Below are positions 1-8,800 of a stretch of 31,891 nucleotides of DNA, piece after piece (the first letter of the stretch is position 1; each line of letters starts with the position of its first letter). Below the pieces are notes generated by a model. It had not been told where the DNA came from. It saw nothing but the letters and a program-made list of their open reading frames with translations, and searched no databases. A program made the translations under genes and the position numbers. Source of the DNA: Selenomonadaceae bacterium (GTDB taxonomy: Bacteria > Bacillota > Negativicutes > Selenomonadales > Selenomonadaceae); the NCBI GenBank assembly GCA_016280345.1, contig JAEEGN010000025.1, positions 1 to 31,891 of the forward strand. The letters are read 5' to 3'.

Positions 1-136
1 CCGGTGCGTTCCCGGCCGGCGGCCTTGCCCACAGCCAGAGTCCGCCGGCCGCCAGGCAGGCCAGTGCCGCCGCGCCGAAAAAGACCGCTTGCCGCGGCTT
101 TTCGTCCGGTTTCTCCGCCGGATCCCCGACTGCCAT
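1..136 (-). CDS. N-terminal fragment of a small single-pass membrane protein, function unknown
   Basis: The ATG at 134-136 is preceded by GGAGG with 7-nt spacing, a strong ribosome binding site, and the frame stays open to the window edge (45 codons). The visible part has a charged, Pro/Glu/Lys-rich cytoplasmic stretch (residues 1-16), then a hydrophobic Ala/Gly/Leu/Trp segment (about 18-37) ending with Arg-Pro-Pro, consistent with one membrane span. It lies downstream of ompH and its terminator, so it may begin another unit or be reached by read-through. I do not recognise the family. The remainder lies outside the window, so this could be the anchor of a larger periplasmic protein. Confidence 0.65.
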   Translation of the reverse strand, partial: MAVGDPAEKPDEKPRQAVFFGAAALACLAAGGLWLWARPPAGNAP

Positions 137-208
137 GGAAACACCTCCCCGCCAGGCGCGCGCCGCAGGTGCCCCGGACAAAAGACCTTATCCGAAAGCA
201 TCATTCAG

Positions 209-241
209 AAAAGTACCGAGCGCACGGAAATGGCTCGGTAC
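209..241 (-). terminator. Intrinsic terminator after ompH
   Basis: A perfect 9-bp stem (213-221 with 233-241, arm GTACCGAGC on the minus strand) has an 11-nt loop. It is followed on the minus strand by TTTTCT. It sits about 28 bp after the ompH stop codon, so it probably ends the ompH transcript. Confidence 0.7.
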
Positions 242-268
242 AGTAAGACAATTATTCAGCTTAGGAAA

Positions 269-739
269 TTACTTCGCCAGCTTGCGGATGACGTCCTGGG
301 TGATATCCTGCCCGCCATAGACGACCGCGTTCTTGTCGAGGACAACCTGCAGGCCCTTGGCCTCGGCCACCGCCTTGACTTCCGCCTCGATCTTCTTCTG
401 GATCGGATCGATGAGGTCCTGCTGCTTCTGCTGCAGGCGCTCCTGCGTCTGCTGGTAATACGCAGCCTTTTCATCCTCGCTCATGTTGGCCGACTTCAGC
501 TCGAACTCCTGCTTGGCGTCAGCGACCGCCGTCTGCATCTGCTCGTTGGCGTCTCTGAGATCCGGCGACTGGCTCATGGCCTCCCGGTAGTCGATGACGC
601 CGATGGCGGAAGAAGCCGCCGAGGCGACGCTGCCCGCCGCGCCCATCTGCGAGACGCCGATGGCAACCACGCTGCCGATGAAGACAACCGCGATAAGGAC
701 GCTGAAGATCTTGATGTGTTTCTTTTCCAGTTTGATCAT
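269..739 (-). CDS. ompH: OmpH/Skp-family periplasmic chaperone
   Basis: Skp/OmpH proteins are periplasmic holdases that keep unfolded outer-membrane proteins soluble on their way to BamA. The 156-residue product has the family size. It starts with a Lys-rich N-terminus and a hydrophobic segment (about 11-30), followed by Ala/Ser-rich residues compatible with a cleavage site or a membrane anchor. Next comes the usual beta strand with IGVIDYREA (about 46-54), a long charged Gln/Glu/Lys coiled coil (about 60-125), and the C-terminal strand with VVLDKNAVVYGGQDIT (about 132-147) typical of this family. The ATG has AAGGAG 7 nt upstream. The gene has its own near-consensus promoter at 793-821 and a terminator, so it can be expressed apart from bamA although it lies in the same cluster. 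Confidence 0.9.
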   Translation of the reverse strand: MIKLEKKHIKIFSVLIAVVFIGSVVAIGVSQMGAAGSVASAASSAIGVIDYREAMSQSPDLRDANEQMQTAVADAKQEFELKSANMSEDEKAAYYQQTQERLQQKQQDLIDPIQKKIEAEVKAVAEAKGLQVVLDKNAVVYGGQDITQDVIRKLAK

Positions 740-792
740 GTGAATACTCCTTCTTTCTGCATTATTGGATGGCCTGTCCTGAAAACAGTACC

Positions 793-821
793 ATTATAGC
801 AAACTCTGCCGCCGGTTTCAA
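793..821 (-). promoter_or_regulatory. Sigma-A-type promoter of ompH
   Basis: Reading the minus strand, the -35 is TTGAAA (816-821), the spacer is 17 bp and the -10 is TATAAT (793-798). The ompH ATG lies about 54 bp downstream of the -10. This is one of the two best promoter matches in the window. A small AT-rich hairpin (835-853) just after the preceding stop has no U-tract, so read-through from upstream remains possible. Confidence 0.8.
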
Positions 822-856
822 TAGTTTCCACTTTAGGATTCCATTAAAATCCTGCC

Positions 857-2161
857 CTAGAACGTGCCGATAACCCGGAACCACTTGTCATCCTTGTCAA
901 CGACGTACTCCAGGCTGAGGAAATCATGCAGGCGGTAACCCAGCGCCGCTTCGCCTTTCTGGTCTGACCAGCGGTATTCGTAGCGCAAATGCCAGCGGTC
1001 GAGAAACCTCTGCTCCCCGCCCAGAATGAAGCGCCGGGCCTCCACGTCGTAGCGGACCTGGAGCTGTGTTCCCGGCAGCAGACGGCGCGTGTAGCCGACC
1101 TCCCACTCGCAATCCATGGCCTGGGGCGCGAAATCCGCCTGAAGGAACAACTCATCCCACCGCGTCATCCATCGACCGGCGTGAAGCCGGAAAATGGTAT
1201 CGTGATCTTCCTTGTTGCCGTGACGCGAGATATCCGCCCAGCCCTGGAGCCAAATCTGGAAGCGGTCCGTATCCGACCGGGTCAGGACGGCGGTTTGCTC
1301 TCCCACGTGGGTGAACTCCACCTGCGTCCGCATGCCGAGGGAATGGAAATCCCCCACATCGTCCAGCGTGTGCGCAAAGGAATGGATGAAGTCCTCCTGA
1401 TGACGACGTACGAACTCCACCGGCACGCCAACCAGGGTATGCACGTCTTCCTCCATCCGCTGCCGATGATTCAGCAGGGTGAAATTGGGAACGGAAGAGG
1501 AGCGCATGCTGAGGTCCACGGTCCGCACCACCGGCAAACGGGGATAAACCGTGAGCGCCACCCGGGCCGTCGGGCCCGGCGTCACCTCGAAGTCGCCGCG
1601 GAACTCCGGCAGGTGCTGCTCCAGATACTCGTTGAGGCTGCGCTTCAGGCCGCCGTTCGTCCAGTCCGAAGCCGCCACGGGAAGGCCGCAGAGGCTTTCG
1701 ACGAAGACGGTATCGACTTCCGCCAGATCGCGGCGCACCAGGGTTTCCACCATCGGCGGCATCCCTTCCACCGAGACCTCGATCTCAACGGCGCGTATGA
1801 CTTCCGCCCAGGGAACCAGCCGAATGGAAACCTGCGTGACCGCACCGGGTTGGAGCGTTACCTGCTCCACCGAGTAGCCTACGAGGACCTTGTCGAAGAC
1901 CTCATGGATGACCTGGGCATCCCTCGCCTGGGTGGCCTGGACTTCATCCAGCCGCCGCCCGGTCAGAAGCTGTCCGGCAATGGTCGCCACCGTCGTCTCC
2001 ATGCGCTGCCGGACGCGGGGCGGTAATTCCCCCGCCGCCGTGACCTCGGCCCGGACCTCCTCCACCGCGAGCGGTGCCGCCCCGGCGGGGGGCATGGCAA
2101 GCAGGAACGCCAGCACGAGCGCCAGGATCAGCCAACCCCGGTCGCCAACCGACGCCGTCAT
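857..2161 (-). CDS. Predicted outer-membrane beta-barrel protein, companion of BamA, function unknown
   Basis: This 434-residue protein begins with a signal peptide (hydrophobic about 10-28, ending near AGAA). It continues with a roughly 250-residue soluble part of mixed alpha/beta character. The C-terminal part (about 280-434) is a run of 10 or so short amphipathic strands separated by polar turns. The last residues are VIGTF, an outer-membrane insertion-type ending that resembles the SVGGTF ending of the BamA encoded just upstream. The ATG at 2159-2161 lies 2 bp after the bamA stop codon, which suggests translational coupling. It does not look like a lipoprotein because there is no lipobox Cys, so it is not an ordinary BamB-E. 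A BAM accessory or separate translocon is inferred from position only. I do not recognise the family. Confidence 0.75.
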   Translation of the reverse strand: MTASVGDRGWLILALVLAFLLAMPPAGAAPLAVEEVRAEVTAAGELPPRVRQRMETTVATIAGQLLTGRRLDEVQATQARDAQVIHEVFDKVLVGYSVEQVTLQPGAVTQVSIRLVPWAEVIRAVEIEVSVEGMPPMVETLVRRDLAEVDTVFVESLCGLPVAASDWTNGGLKRSLNEYLEQHLPEFRGDFEVTPGPTARVALTVYPRLPVVRTVDLSMRSSSVPNFTLLNHRQRMEEDVHTLVGVPVEFVRRHQEDFIHSFAHTLDDVGDFHSLGMRTQVEFTHVGEQTAVLTRSDTDRFQIWLQGWADISRHGNKEDHDTIFRLHAGRWMTRWDELFLQADFAPQAMDCEWEVGYTRRLLPGTQLQVRYDVEARRFILGGEQRFLDRWHLRYEYRWSDQKGEAALGYRLHDFLSLEYVVDKDDKWFRVIGTF

Positions 2162-2163
2162 GG

Positions 2164-4434
2164 TCAGAAGGTTCCGCCAACGCTGAAGTGGACGCGGTTG
2201 CCCTGGGAACCGTGCGCCAGATCGACGCGGATCGGTCCGACCGGCGTCTGGACCGACATGCCGAAGCCGATGCTCTCATGCATTCCCTCGGGCATCCAGC
2301 CGCTGTTCCAGGCGCCGCCGAAATCCGCGAACAACGCGCCCTGCACCTTGCTGAAGATCGGGAAACGGTATTCGATGGAGCCAAGGAAGGCGCTGTTGCC
2401 CCGGAACTGCTCGTCCCGATAGCCGCGCAACGTGTTCTGGCCGCCGAGCCGGTACTGCCCCGACTCCGGAATATGACCGAAGCCGCGGCCATACATGGCG
2501 CGCAACGCGAAGACCTGCGCGTGGCCGGCCTTGAAGAAATGGTTGTCCTCGAAGGTGACCTTCTCGAATTTGAAATCTCCGCCCATGCCGGCATACTCGC
2601 CGGTCAGGCTGACCTTGCTGCCGGTCATCGGGTAGAAGACGTTGTCGCGGGTATCGGTGACGTGCGAGAAGATGAGGCTGCGCGTCAAGCCGAAGTTGTC
2701 ATCCCGCCAGGGCTTATACTCCGGCGTGCTGCGATCCAGGTCGCTGCCGGTGTGTTTGATATAGCGGTCCTTGCGGTTGCGGAAGGTGATGTAATTCGTC
2801 GAGAACTCGCTCACGGGACGGCTGAACATGAGCTCGCCGCCGGAATACTTCCGCATGTATTCCTCAATGCGGTTGCCGTGGGTGTCGTAATCGTCGTATT
2901 CATAGGTACGGTTGTAAATGCGGAGCGTTCCCGCGGTCTCCCGGCGGTCCAGCCAGGGTTTGCGGTACGAGAACATATAGCCGTGAGCGTCGGTATCGTC
3001 GCCGCTGAACTCAAACGTGAAGTTGATCGCGTCGCCGATGCCGCGGAAATTCGTATCGCCTACGCCCACCATGCCGATGAAGCCGTCCTGGCTGCTGTAG
3101 CCGGCGCCGACGGTAAAGGTACCGGTGCGCTTCTCCACCACGTCCACCTCGAGGACGACCGCGTTCGGCGCCACGCCGGGATTCAGCTTCAGATTGACGT
3201 CTTCGAAGAAGCCCAGGTTATAGACGCGCTGCATGCTGCGGCGGGCCTTCTTGGCGTTGAAGGGTTCGCCGGGCTTCATGCGCATCTCGCGGATGACGAC
3301 CTTGTCCTTCGTCTTGGTGTTGCCCTTGACGGTATAGCCTTCGAGGGTTCCCTCGTTGATATTGAGCTGAAGATTGCCGTTGCGGTCGATGTCGAGATTG
3401 CTGATCTTGACCAGGATGTAACCGTCCTTGTGGTAGAGGTCGGAAATCGCCTGGATATTTTCCTTGAGCGTCTTGGTGTTGAGCATCTCGCCCGGCTTCA
3501 CGGTCAGGAGCTTCTCGATATCCGCCGATTTCTCCACGGTATTCCCGGTGAATGTCACCGTCTTCAGGATCGGGTTCTCCAGCACGTGATAGGTGATGAC
3601 GACGCCCTCCGGGACGATCTGGAAGGTCGGGAAAATATCATAGAAATAGCCGACGTCGTAAATCGCGGTGCGGTCCGCCTCGATGCGTTCCTTGGAGAAG
3701 CTGTCGCCGGCACGGGTCTGGAGCGCCGCCCGGGCCTGAGCAGTCGTCTCCTGGCCGGCACCGTCAACGACCACGTCCACGACCGTCTTGCCCTCCAGGG
3801 AGTCGATCCAGGCGGCGATGCGCTTCTCTTCCGGGCGCAGTTTCGCCCAGCGGTCGGCCGCCGTCGTGGAATCCTTCGCCGCCGGAGCGGCGGTTTCCGG
3901 TTTCGCCGCCGGCAAAGGCGCGGTTTCGCCCGGCTGGGCCGCGGTCTCAGCCATCTCTTCCGATTCGCTTTCCGCCTGCGCTTCGATATCTGCCTCCGGC
4001 GCTGCCGCCGGGGTTACCGCCGGCTCATCGCCACGGATCTGCGCGTCCGCCGCGCTGGCATCCGCGCGCGCTTCCTCCCGGGCTTTCTCGCGGGCCGCTT
4101 CCTCGGCGGCCTTTCTCTCCGCTTCGAGACGCTCCCGCTCGGCCCGGGCTTCGGCTTCAGCCCGCTCCTTGGCCGCCTTCTCCTCAGCGGCCCGGATCTC
4201 TTCCGGCGTCGGCAGCGGATTGATGCGCGTGAGCTGGTCCGGCGTCGCTTCGCCGACCGGCACCACGTTCTCCGGCGCCGTCGTCATGTCCGGCAGAGTC
4301 AGCTCACCCTCCACGGTGGCCACGGTATTCTCCTCCGCTGCCTCCTCCGGGGCGGCCCACGCCGCCGGCATCAGGGTAAGCTCAGCCGCCAGCGCGGCGG
4401 TACAGGCGAAAGCCCGGTATATCTTCTTATCCAA
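2164..4434 (-). CDS. bamA: BamA, Omp85-family outer-membrane protein assembly factor
   Basis: BamA folds and inserts beta-barrel proteins into the outer membrane. The 756-residue product has a signal peptide (1-27). A Glu/Ala/Arg-rich predicted coiled coil (about 77-127) and an Ala/Pro-rich linker (about 128-195) follow. Three POTRA-like repeats (about 215-285, 288-362, 363-435) precede the barrel (about 438-756), which has the conserved RGY motif (about 670-672) and a terminal Phe. E. coli BamA has five POTRA domains, so this protein has fewer POTRAs and an unusual N-terminal extension. The start is TTG (4432-4434) with a perfect AGGAGG 8 nt upstream; no in-frame ATG with a comparable site was found. 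It lies 31 bp after the upstream membrane-protein gene and 2 bp before the next gene, so the three are probably co-transcribed from the promoter at 5156-5183. Confidence 0.95.
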   Translation of the reverse strand: MDKKIYRAFACTAALAAELTLMPAAWAAPEEAAEENTVATVEGELTLPDMTTAPENVVPVGEATPDQLTRINPLPTPEEIRAAEEKAAKERAEAEARAERERLEAERKAAEEAAREKAREEARADASAADAQIRGDEPAVTPAAAPEADIEAQAESESEEMAETAAQPGETAPLPAAKPETAAPAAKDSTTAADRWAKLRPEEKRIAAWIDSLEGKTVVDVVVDGAGQETTAQARAALQTRAGDSFSKERIEADRTAIYDVGYFYDIFPTFQIVPEGVVITYHVLENPILKTVTFTGNTVEKSADIEKLLTVKPGEMLNTKTLKENIQAISDLYHKDGYILVKISNLDIDRNGNLQLNINEGTLEGYTVKGNTKTKDKVVIREMRMKPGEPFNAKKARRSMQRVYNLGFFEDVNLKLNPGVAPNAVVLEVDVVEKRTGTFTVGAGYSSQDGFIGMVGVGDTNFRGIGDAINFTFEFSGDDTDAHGYMFSYRKPWLDRRETAGTLRIYNRTYEYDDYDTHGNRIEEYMRKYSGGELMFSRPVSEFSTNYITFRNRKDRYIKHTGSDLDRSTPEYKPWRDDNFGLTRSLIFSHVTDTRDNVFYPMTGSKVSLTGEYAGMGGDFKFEKVTFEDNHFFKAGHAQVFALRAMYGRGFGHIPESGQYRLGGQNTLRGYRDEQFRGNSAFLGSIEYRFPIFSKVQGALFADFGGAWNSGWMPEGMHESIGFGMSVQTPVGPIRVDLAHGSQGNRVHFSVGGTF

Positions 4435-4465
4435 AGGATCAACCTCCTGTTTTCCTGACCATTCT

Positions 4466-5047
4466 TCACTCGGCCCGCAGGCTCTGTCCCGCGGAACTCA
4501 TCAATCGCTGTATATCCTCGGAGGGAATGCGGGGCGGTCCGACGCTCGCTGCCTCTGCCGGCGCGGCCTCGGCCGGCGCCTCCGCTTCGACCTCCGCCGG
4601 TTCTGCCGCTATGACTGCCGGCGCGGAAATCTCTGCTTCCGCTAAATCCTCCGGCGGCGGCCCGGCCGACTCCGCCGGTCGTGGCGCCGCGGGCGGCGGT
4701 GCCATCGTCACCGCCAGCGTTTCCGCTGTTGGCGGCGCCATTGCCGGTGCGGCAGCTGGTGGCGGCAGCGGCGCGGTCTCCGGGGGACGGGACGGCGCCA
4801 GGGGAGCAGTTCCAAAGATACCCGCGGCAATCCCCGCCGCTGCAATCGCCGGCAACAGGCGGGGGAGCCAGCGCCGCCATTTCGGCGTTTCGCCGGTTTC
4901 CCTCGCTCGCTGCAGCTCGGCTTCCGCCAGCATGAGGTTCAATCCGCCCCGGATGTTGTCCTCGCGTTCCAGCGAGTTTTCCGCCCGGCCCAGCCATTCC
5001 CGGGCTGCCCGGACATGGCGCTTGGTGTCAGCGCATCCGTCAGACAT
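4466..5047 (-). CDS. Single-pass membrane protein with Pro/Ala-rich periplasmic tail; possible anti-sigma or envelope scaffold
   Basis: The 193-residue protein has three visible parts. Residues 1-60 are a charged helical domain ending in a basic KWRR patch. Residues 63-81 are an Ala/Ile/Leu membrane span. Residues 82-193 are a Pro/Ala/Glu-rich, low-complexity tail ending in a more ordered peptide (IPSEDIQRLM, about 174-183). The positive-inside rule puts the N-terminus in the cytoplasm and the tail in the periplasm. I chose the ATG at 5045-5047 because a purine-rich site (AGGAAGGGGGG) lies about 8 nt upstream; an in-frame ATG at 5074 has no ribosome binding site. It lies between a sigma factor gene and bamA. 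The layout matches single-pass anti-sigma factors in general shape, but no anti-sigma domain is recognised. A TonB-like or scaffold role is equally possible. Confidence 0.75.
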   Translation of the reverse strand: MSDGCADTKRHVRAAREWLGRAENSLEREDNIRGGLNLMLAEAELQRARETGETPKWRRWLPRLLPAIAAAGIAAGIFGTAPLAPSRPPETAPLPPPAAAPAMAPPTAETLAVTMAPPPAAPRPAESAGPPPEDLAEAEISAPAVIAAEPAEVEAEAPAEAAPAEAASVGPPRIPSEDIQRLMSSAGQSLRAE

Positions 5048-5155
5048 GGCTACCGCCCCCCTTCCTCGAATCATTACCGTATATTATCATAAAATCCCCG
5101 GCCCCCCGGCAATCCCTGCCTCCCGCCGGAACGCCTGAGCCGGTGTTTTTCGCCC

Positions 5156-5183
5156 ATTATATCATGTTTTCGCCGCATTGCAA
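5156..5183 (-). promoter_or_regulatory. Promoter upstream of the membrane protein-bamA unit
   Basis: On the minus strand, TTGCAA (5178-5183), a 16-bp spacer and TATAAT (5156-5161) form a sigma-A-type promoter. It begins about 30 bp after the sigma factor stop. The expected untranslated leader of about 100 nt before 5047 is GC-rich. This would let bamA be transcribed independently of tamB and the sigma gene. Confidence 0.65.
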
Positions 5184-5214
5184 GCGAATCGTACTGATTT
5201 TCAGCGCCATCCGC

Positions 5215-5847
5215 TCACCAATAGTGCATGAATTTCGACAGCATGCCGCGGATGCGGCGGATGCCGGTCTTTTGCAGCCGGTAGATGTGCGAGGTGCTGA
5301 GGTTCATCTGCTCCGCCACGTCACGGATCTCGGCCCGGCCGAGAAAGACCTGCTCCAGCACCAGCCGCTCCTTGCGTGGCAGACGGGAAAGCGCCTCCCG
5401 GACCCGGGCGGAAAGTTCGTGAACCTCTGCCTGTTCCGATACGGAGGCGGCGGTATCCACCAGCCGGTCCTTCAGGGACAGGCCGTCCTCGTCCACGGCC
5501 CCGTCGATGCAAGCCAGCGCGGAGTTCCCTTCCCGTTTCAGGAAATTCATCATGCGTCCCCGGATGCGATGGACGGCGAACAGGCTGAAGGCCACGCCCC
5601 GCCGGTGGTCGTAGCTTTCCACCGCCTCGATGAGCCCTACGGTTCCTTCCTGGATGAGATCCATGATGCTGTCCATCGTGCGGTAAGGCAGGGCATTCTT
5701 GAATACCAGCGGTTGATAGGACTGGATGATCTCCCGCCGGGCTTCCTCGTCCCGTTCCTCCTTGAAAGCGCGCCAAAGCGCCGCCTCCCGTTCCGGGGCC
5801 AGGGTCTCGATCTCGCTGAGTTCGCGTATGTAATCCTCAAATCGCAA
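5215..5847 (-). CDS. Sigma-70-family alternative RNA polymerase sigma factor
   Basis: The 210-residue protein has sigma region 2 (about 36-106), including DLIQEGTVGLIEAVESYD (63-80) for core binding and -10 recognition. A short acidic linker follows, then region 4 (about 148-203) with a helix-turn-helix (RDVAEQMNLSTSHIYRLQK, 175-193) for the -35. Regions 1.1 and 3 are absent or very reduced, so this is a small alternative sigma factor, not the housekeeping one. Region 2 looks closer to FliA/SigB/WhiG-type factors than to ECF factors. Translation starts at TTG (5845-5847) with GGGGAGG 8 nt upstream, 15 bp after the tamB stop. Its place between tamB and bamA suggests control of envelope genes, but the regulon cannot be read from this sequence. 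Confidence 0.9.
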   Translation of the reverse strand: MRFEDYIRELSEIETLAPEREAALWRAFKEERDEEARREIIQSYQPLVFKNALPYRTMDSIMDLIQEGTVGLIEAVESYDHRRGVAFSLFAVHRIRGRMMNFLKREGNSALACIDGAVDEDGLSLKDRLVDTAASVSEQAEVHELSARVREALSRLPRKERLVLEQVFLGRAEIRDVAEQMNLSTSHIYRLQKTGIRRIRGMLSKFMHYW

Positions 5848-5862
5848 ATTCCCGACCTCCCC

Positions 5863-8800
5863 TCAGAACCGGATACGGCTCTCAAAGCCGATCCAGAAAT
5901 CGTTGTGGTCCGTGCGATGTCCGGCTAAGGCGCTGAAGCGGTCGTCAAAGTCGTAGCGCACGCTGTAACGGTGCAGGTCATGGTTGATTCCGTGGGTATA
6001 TTGGAGCATGACCTTTTCGGTGATATATTTGCCTATTGTTATATTATACGCTTCTTGCTGCGGATTGTCTCCCTTTTTCTTTCTTTCTTGCATATCTTGT
6101 GAAATCATGAACTCGTCAAGCTGGAAGAAATCACGCATGACGTCCTCAATGGAGCTCAAAACGCTCATCTGAAGACCGACGCCCAGAAGCGCCGACGTCA
6201 TGTCAGAATTCGACATTTCCGCGCCGCTCCTGTAATTGCCGCGGAGTGTCAACAGCCGCAGGAGTTCCTCCTGGCTCATGGCAGGGCTGGAAGTCAGACT
6301 GAACTTCATCGCCTCCACCGGGCCGGAAACGTTCAGCATGATCCGCGTCCGGTTCAGGCGGGTATCGGCCCGGAACTGGACGCTCGGCAGGAAGGAGCCC
6401 ACCTGGTTGAAGTAGGCGTCGCCCTGACGGATCGTGAATTTCGTCTGGATATAGGTCACCGAGCCGCGGCGGACCGACACCGAGCCCGAAGGCCGCAGAT
6501 AGCGCGTCGAGCCGTCGTAATGGATGGCGCCTGAAAGCCAGAGGTCATAAAGCCGCGAGCTGTAGAAATGGGTTTGCTTGCCGAACTCCACGCCGACGTC
6601 CAGCAGGATTTCCGGCAATTCTCCCTCGCTCTCCGGGATGGAAGGCACGGAAATACGCGCGTTGTCGATGGTGAAGCGCCCCGTGAACTTCGGCAGGACG
6701 CGTCCCGAAGGTGTCCGTCCTTCCCCGATGTCCACCATGGCGGTAAAGGGCCCCTTGTAGAACGGCGCCTGGACGTCCAGCTTGTCCGCTTCCGCGTGGA
6801 GGTTGTAATCCACCGGGGTCCGTCCGTCGAGGCGCAAGGAGCCGGTAATATTGAAGGCGCCGCCGCCCAGCTTGCCCGTTCCGTCAGAAATGGAAATGGC
6901 ATCGTCCTCGAATTTCAGGCCCAGAGCTACGTCCGTGAAGGGCAGGGCCAGCCGGTGCAGCTTCACGGCCCCCTCCCGGACGCCAAGGGTGCCGTTCATC
7001 CGGGGCGCCGCCAGGGTGCCGCCGATATGGAGCTTGCCGTAGGTGGCACCCAGCGCCCAGTCGATTTCCCTGGACAACACCGGCAGGATGCCGAGGTCGG
7101 CCTCGTCGAGCGAGAGCTGCAGGTCGATCTGGTCGTCCGCCGCCAGCGTCTCGCCCAGTTCGCTGGTGAGCGCCTTCAGCGGCACCAAGCCGTAGGCGCT
7201 GGCCTTATAGGCATGACCGCTCTGCTCCTTCTGAATCAGGAACTGATCCACGTGAATGGCGCTGCCCCGCAGGCGACATAGGGCGCTGACGGTGTCGAAG
7301 GCCGAGGTGCCGAAGCCGCCGCTGGTGATGGTAAGGGAGGCGTCCGCCGTAGGCACTTCGACGGTCCCGCCGAACTGCATCTCCAGATCCAGCGCGCCGG
7401 ACAGGGAGAAAGGCGAGCCCGCCGCCGCCGGCAAGAGACCGGCGTCGATCTTCTGCGCCGAGAAACGGGCGTCGATATCGCCGTCGAGATCCACTCGTCC
7501 GACCGCGGCAAAGCTGCCGCTGCCCTGCCGTCCCGCGAAGCGGTCCAGCGTGATCACGCGGTTCCGCAACGTACCGTTCAGCTGGACTTCCGTGACCGGA
7601 TAGCCGCCGATATCGCCCTTGTCCAGGACGAGAGCCACGTCCGCCGCCGGTTCCGCCAGCGTGCCGCTGATCTCAAGGGTGCCGCTGGTCCGGCCGTGTA
7701 CGGTGTCGTTCTTGAGATTGGCCACCGCCATCATGGCGTTGATATCGCCGTTTTCCACCTCGACGTGGCCGTTCATCGTCTGGCTGGCGATATTGGCCCA
7801 GGCCCGCATGGAATAGGTACCGCCGTTCTGCTCGAAATGGAGCGGCTCGAAGGTCACGCGGTTGCCTTGCAGCGTGACCCGGCCGTTGGCGTTCGTCACG
7901 ACGGCGCCGTTGAATACCATCTCGTCCGCCGTGAGACTGCCGTCGAAGGCGGGCACCGCCAGCGTACCGCCGATATGGCCGGTGAAGCGGCCGTGACCGC
8001 TGATGGGATACGGGAGCTTGCCGCCGAAACGCTGGAGGTCGATGTCCTGCGCCATGACGGTCAGGTCGAGCGTCCGGCTCTCGATGACGATCGTGCCGTT
8101 GAGGTCCATGTCCACCAGTGGTGAAAAGATATGGAAGTCCTGCAGCGTCAGGACGCCGTTCTTCATCGTGTAGTCGCCGTCCATGCCCGACAGGATATAA
8201 CCGCCGTAGCTGCCCCGGTAGAAATGGACGTAGCCCGTTACCGAAGGATCGTCCAGGGTGCCGCGGATGGTCACGATGTTGTCGACGTTGCCGGTAATCG
8301 GCTGGTCCGGCGCCACCAGGGCGGCGATATCCTCCATGCGGACCCCGATGGTGTCGATCTGGAGGTCCAGGCGACGCTCGCCGGTGAAGCCCGCCGAGCC
8401 CTTCACCAGCCAGTTGACGCCGTCGCCGTTCTCCATCGAGAACGACTCGACGGAGACCTGATCCAGGCTGCCGGCGGCAACGCCGTGCAGGGAACGGAAA
8501 GGCTGCTGGAACAGCTTGCCGTTGATGGCGGCAAAGTCCACCGCCACCTGCGGATTCTCACCCGGGCCCCGGACCGTAGCGATGAAATCGCCGTAGCCGG
8601 TCACGTCGAGGGCCGGCTCCAGCGCGGCCAGAAGGCTCAGGTCCACGTGAGTGCCGAACAGGGCAAGGTCCAGCGTGTCATCGTTGTCGATCGTGCCCTG
8701 AATGCCCATTTCCCCGTCGCCGGGCAGCTTCAGGCTGACGAAATCCAGCGTCGTCACGCCGTCCGCCCGGAAAAAGGAAGCGTCCACCGCCGGGATCGCA

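Noticed and set aside
2074..4458. 794-codon plus-strand frame over bamA
   Set aside because: It opposes a clear BamA with signal peptide, POTRA repeats and barrel; the plus-strand product has no recognisable domains.
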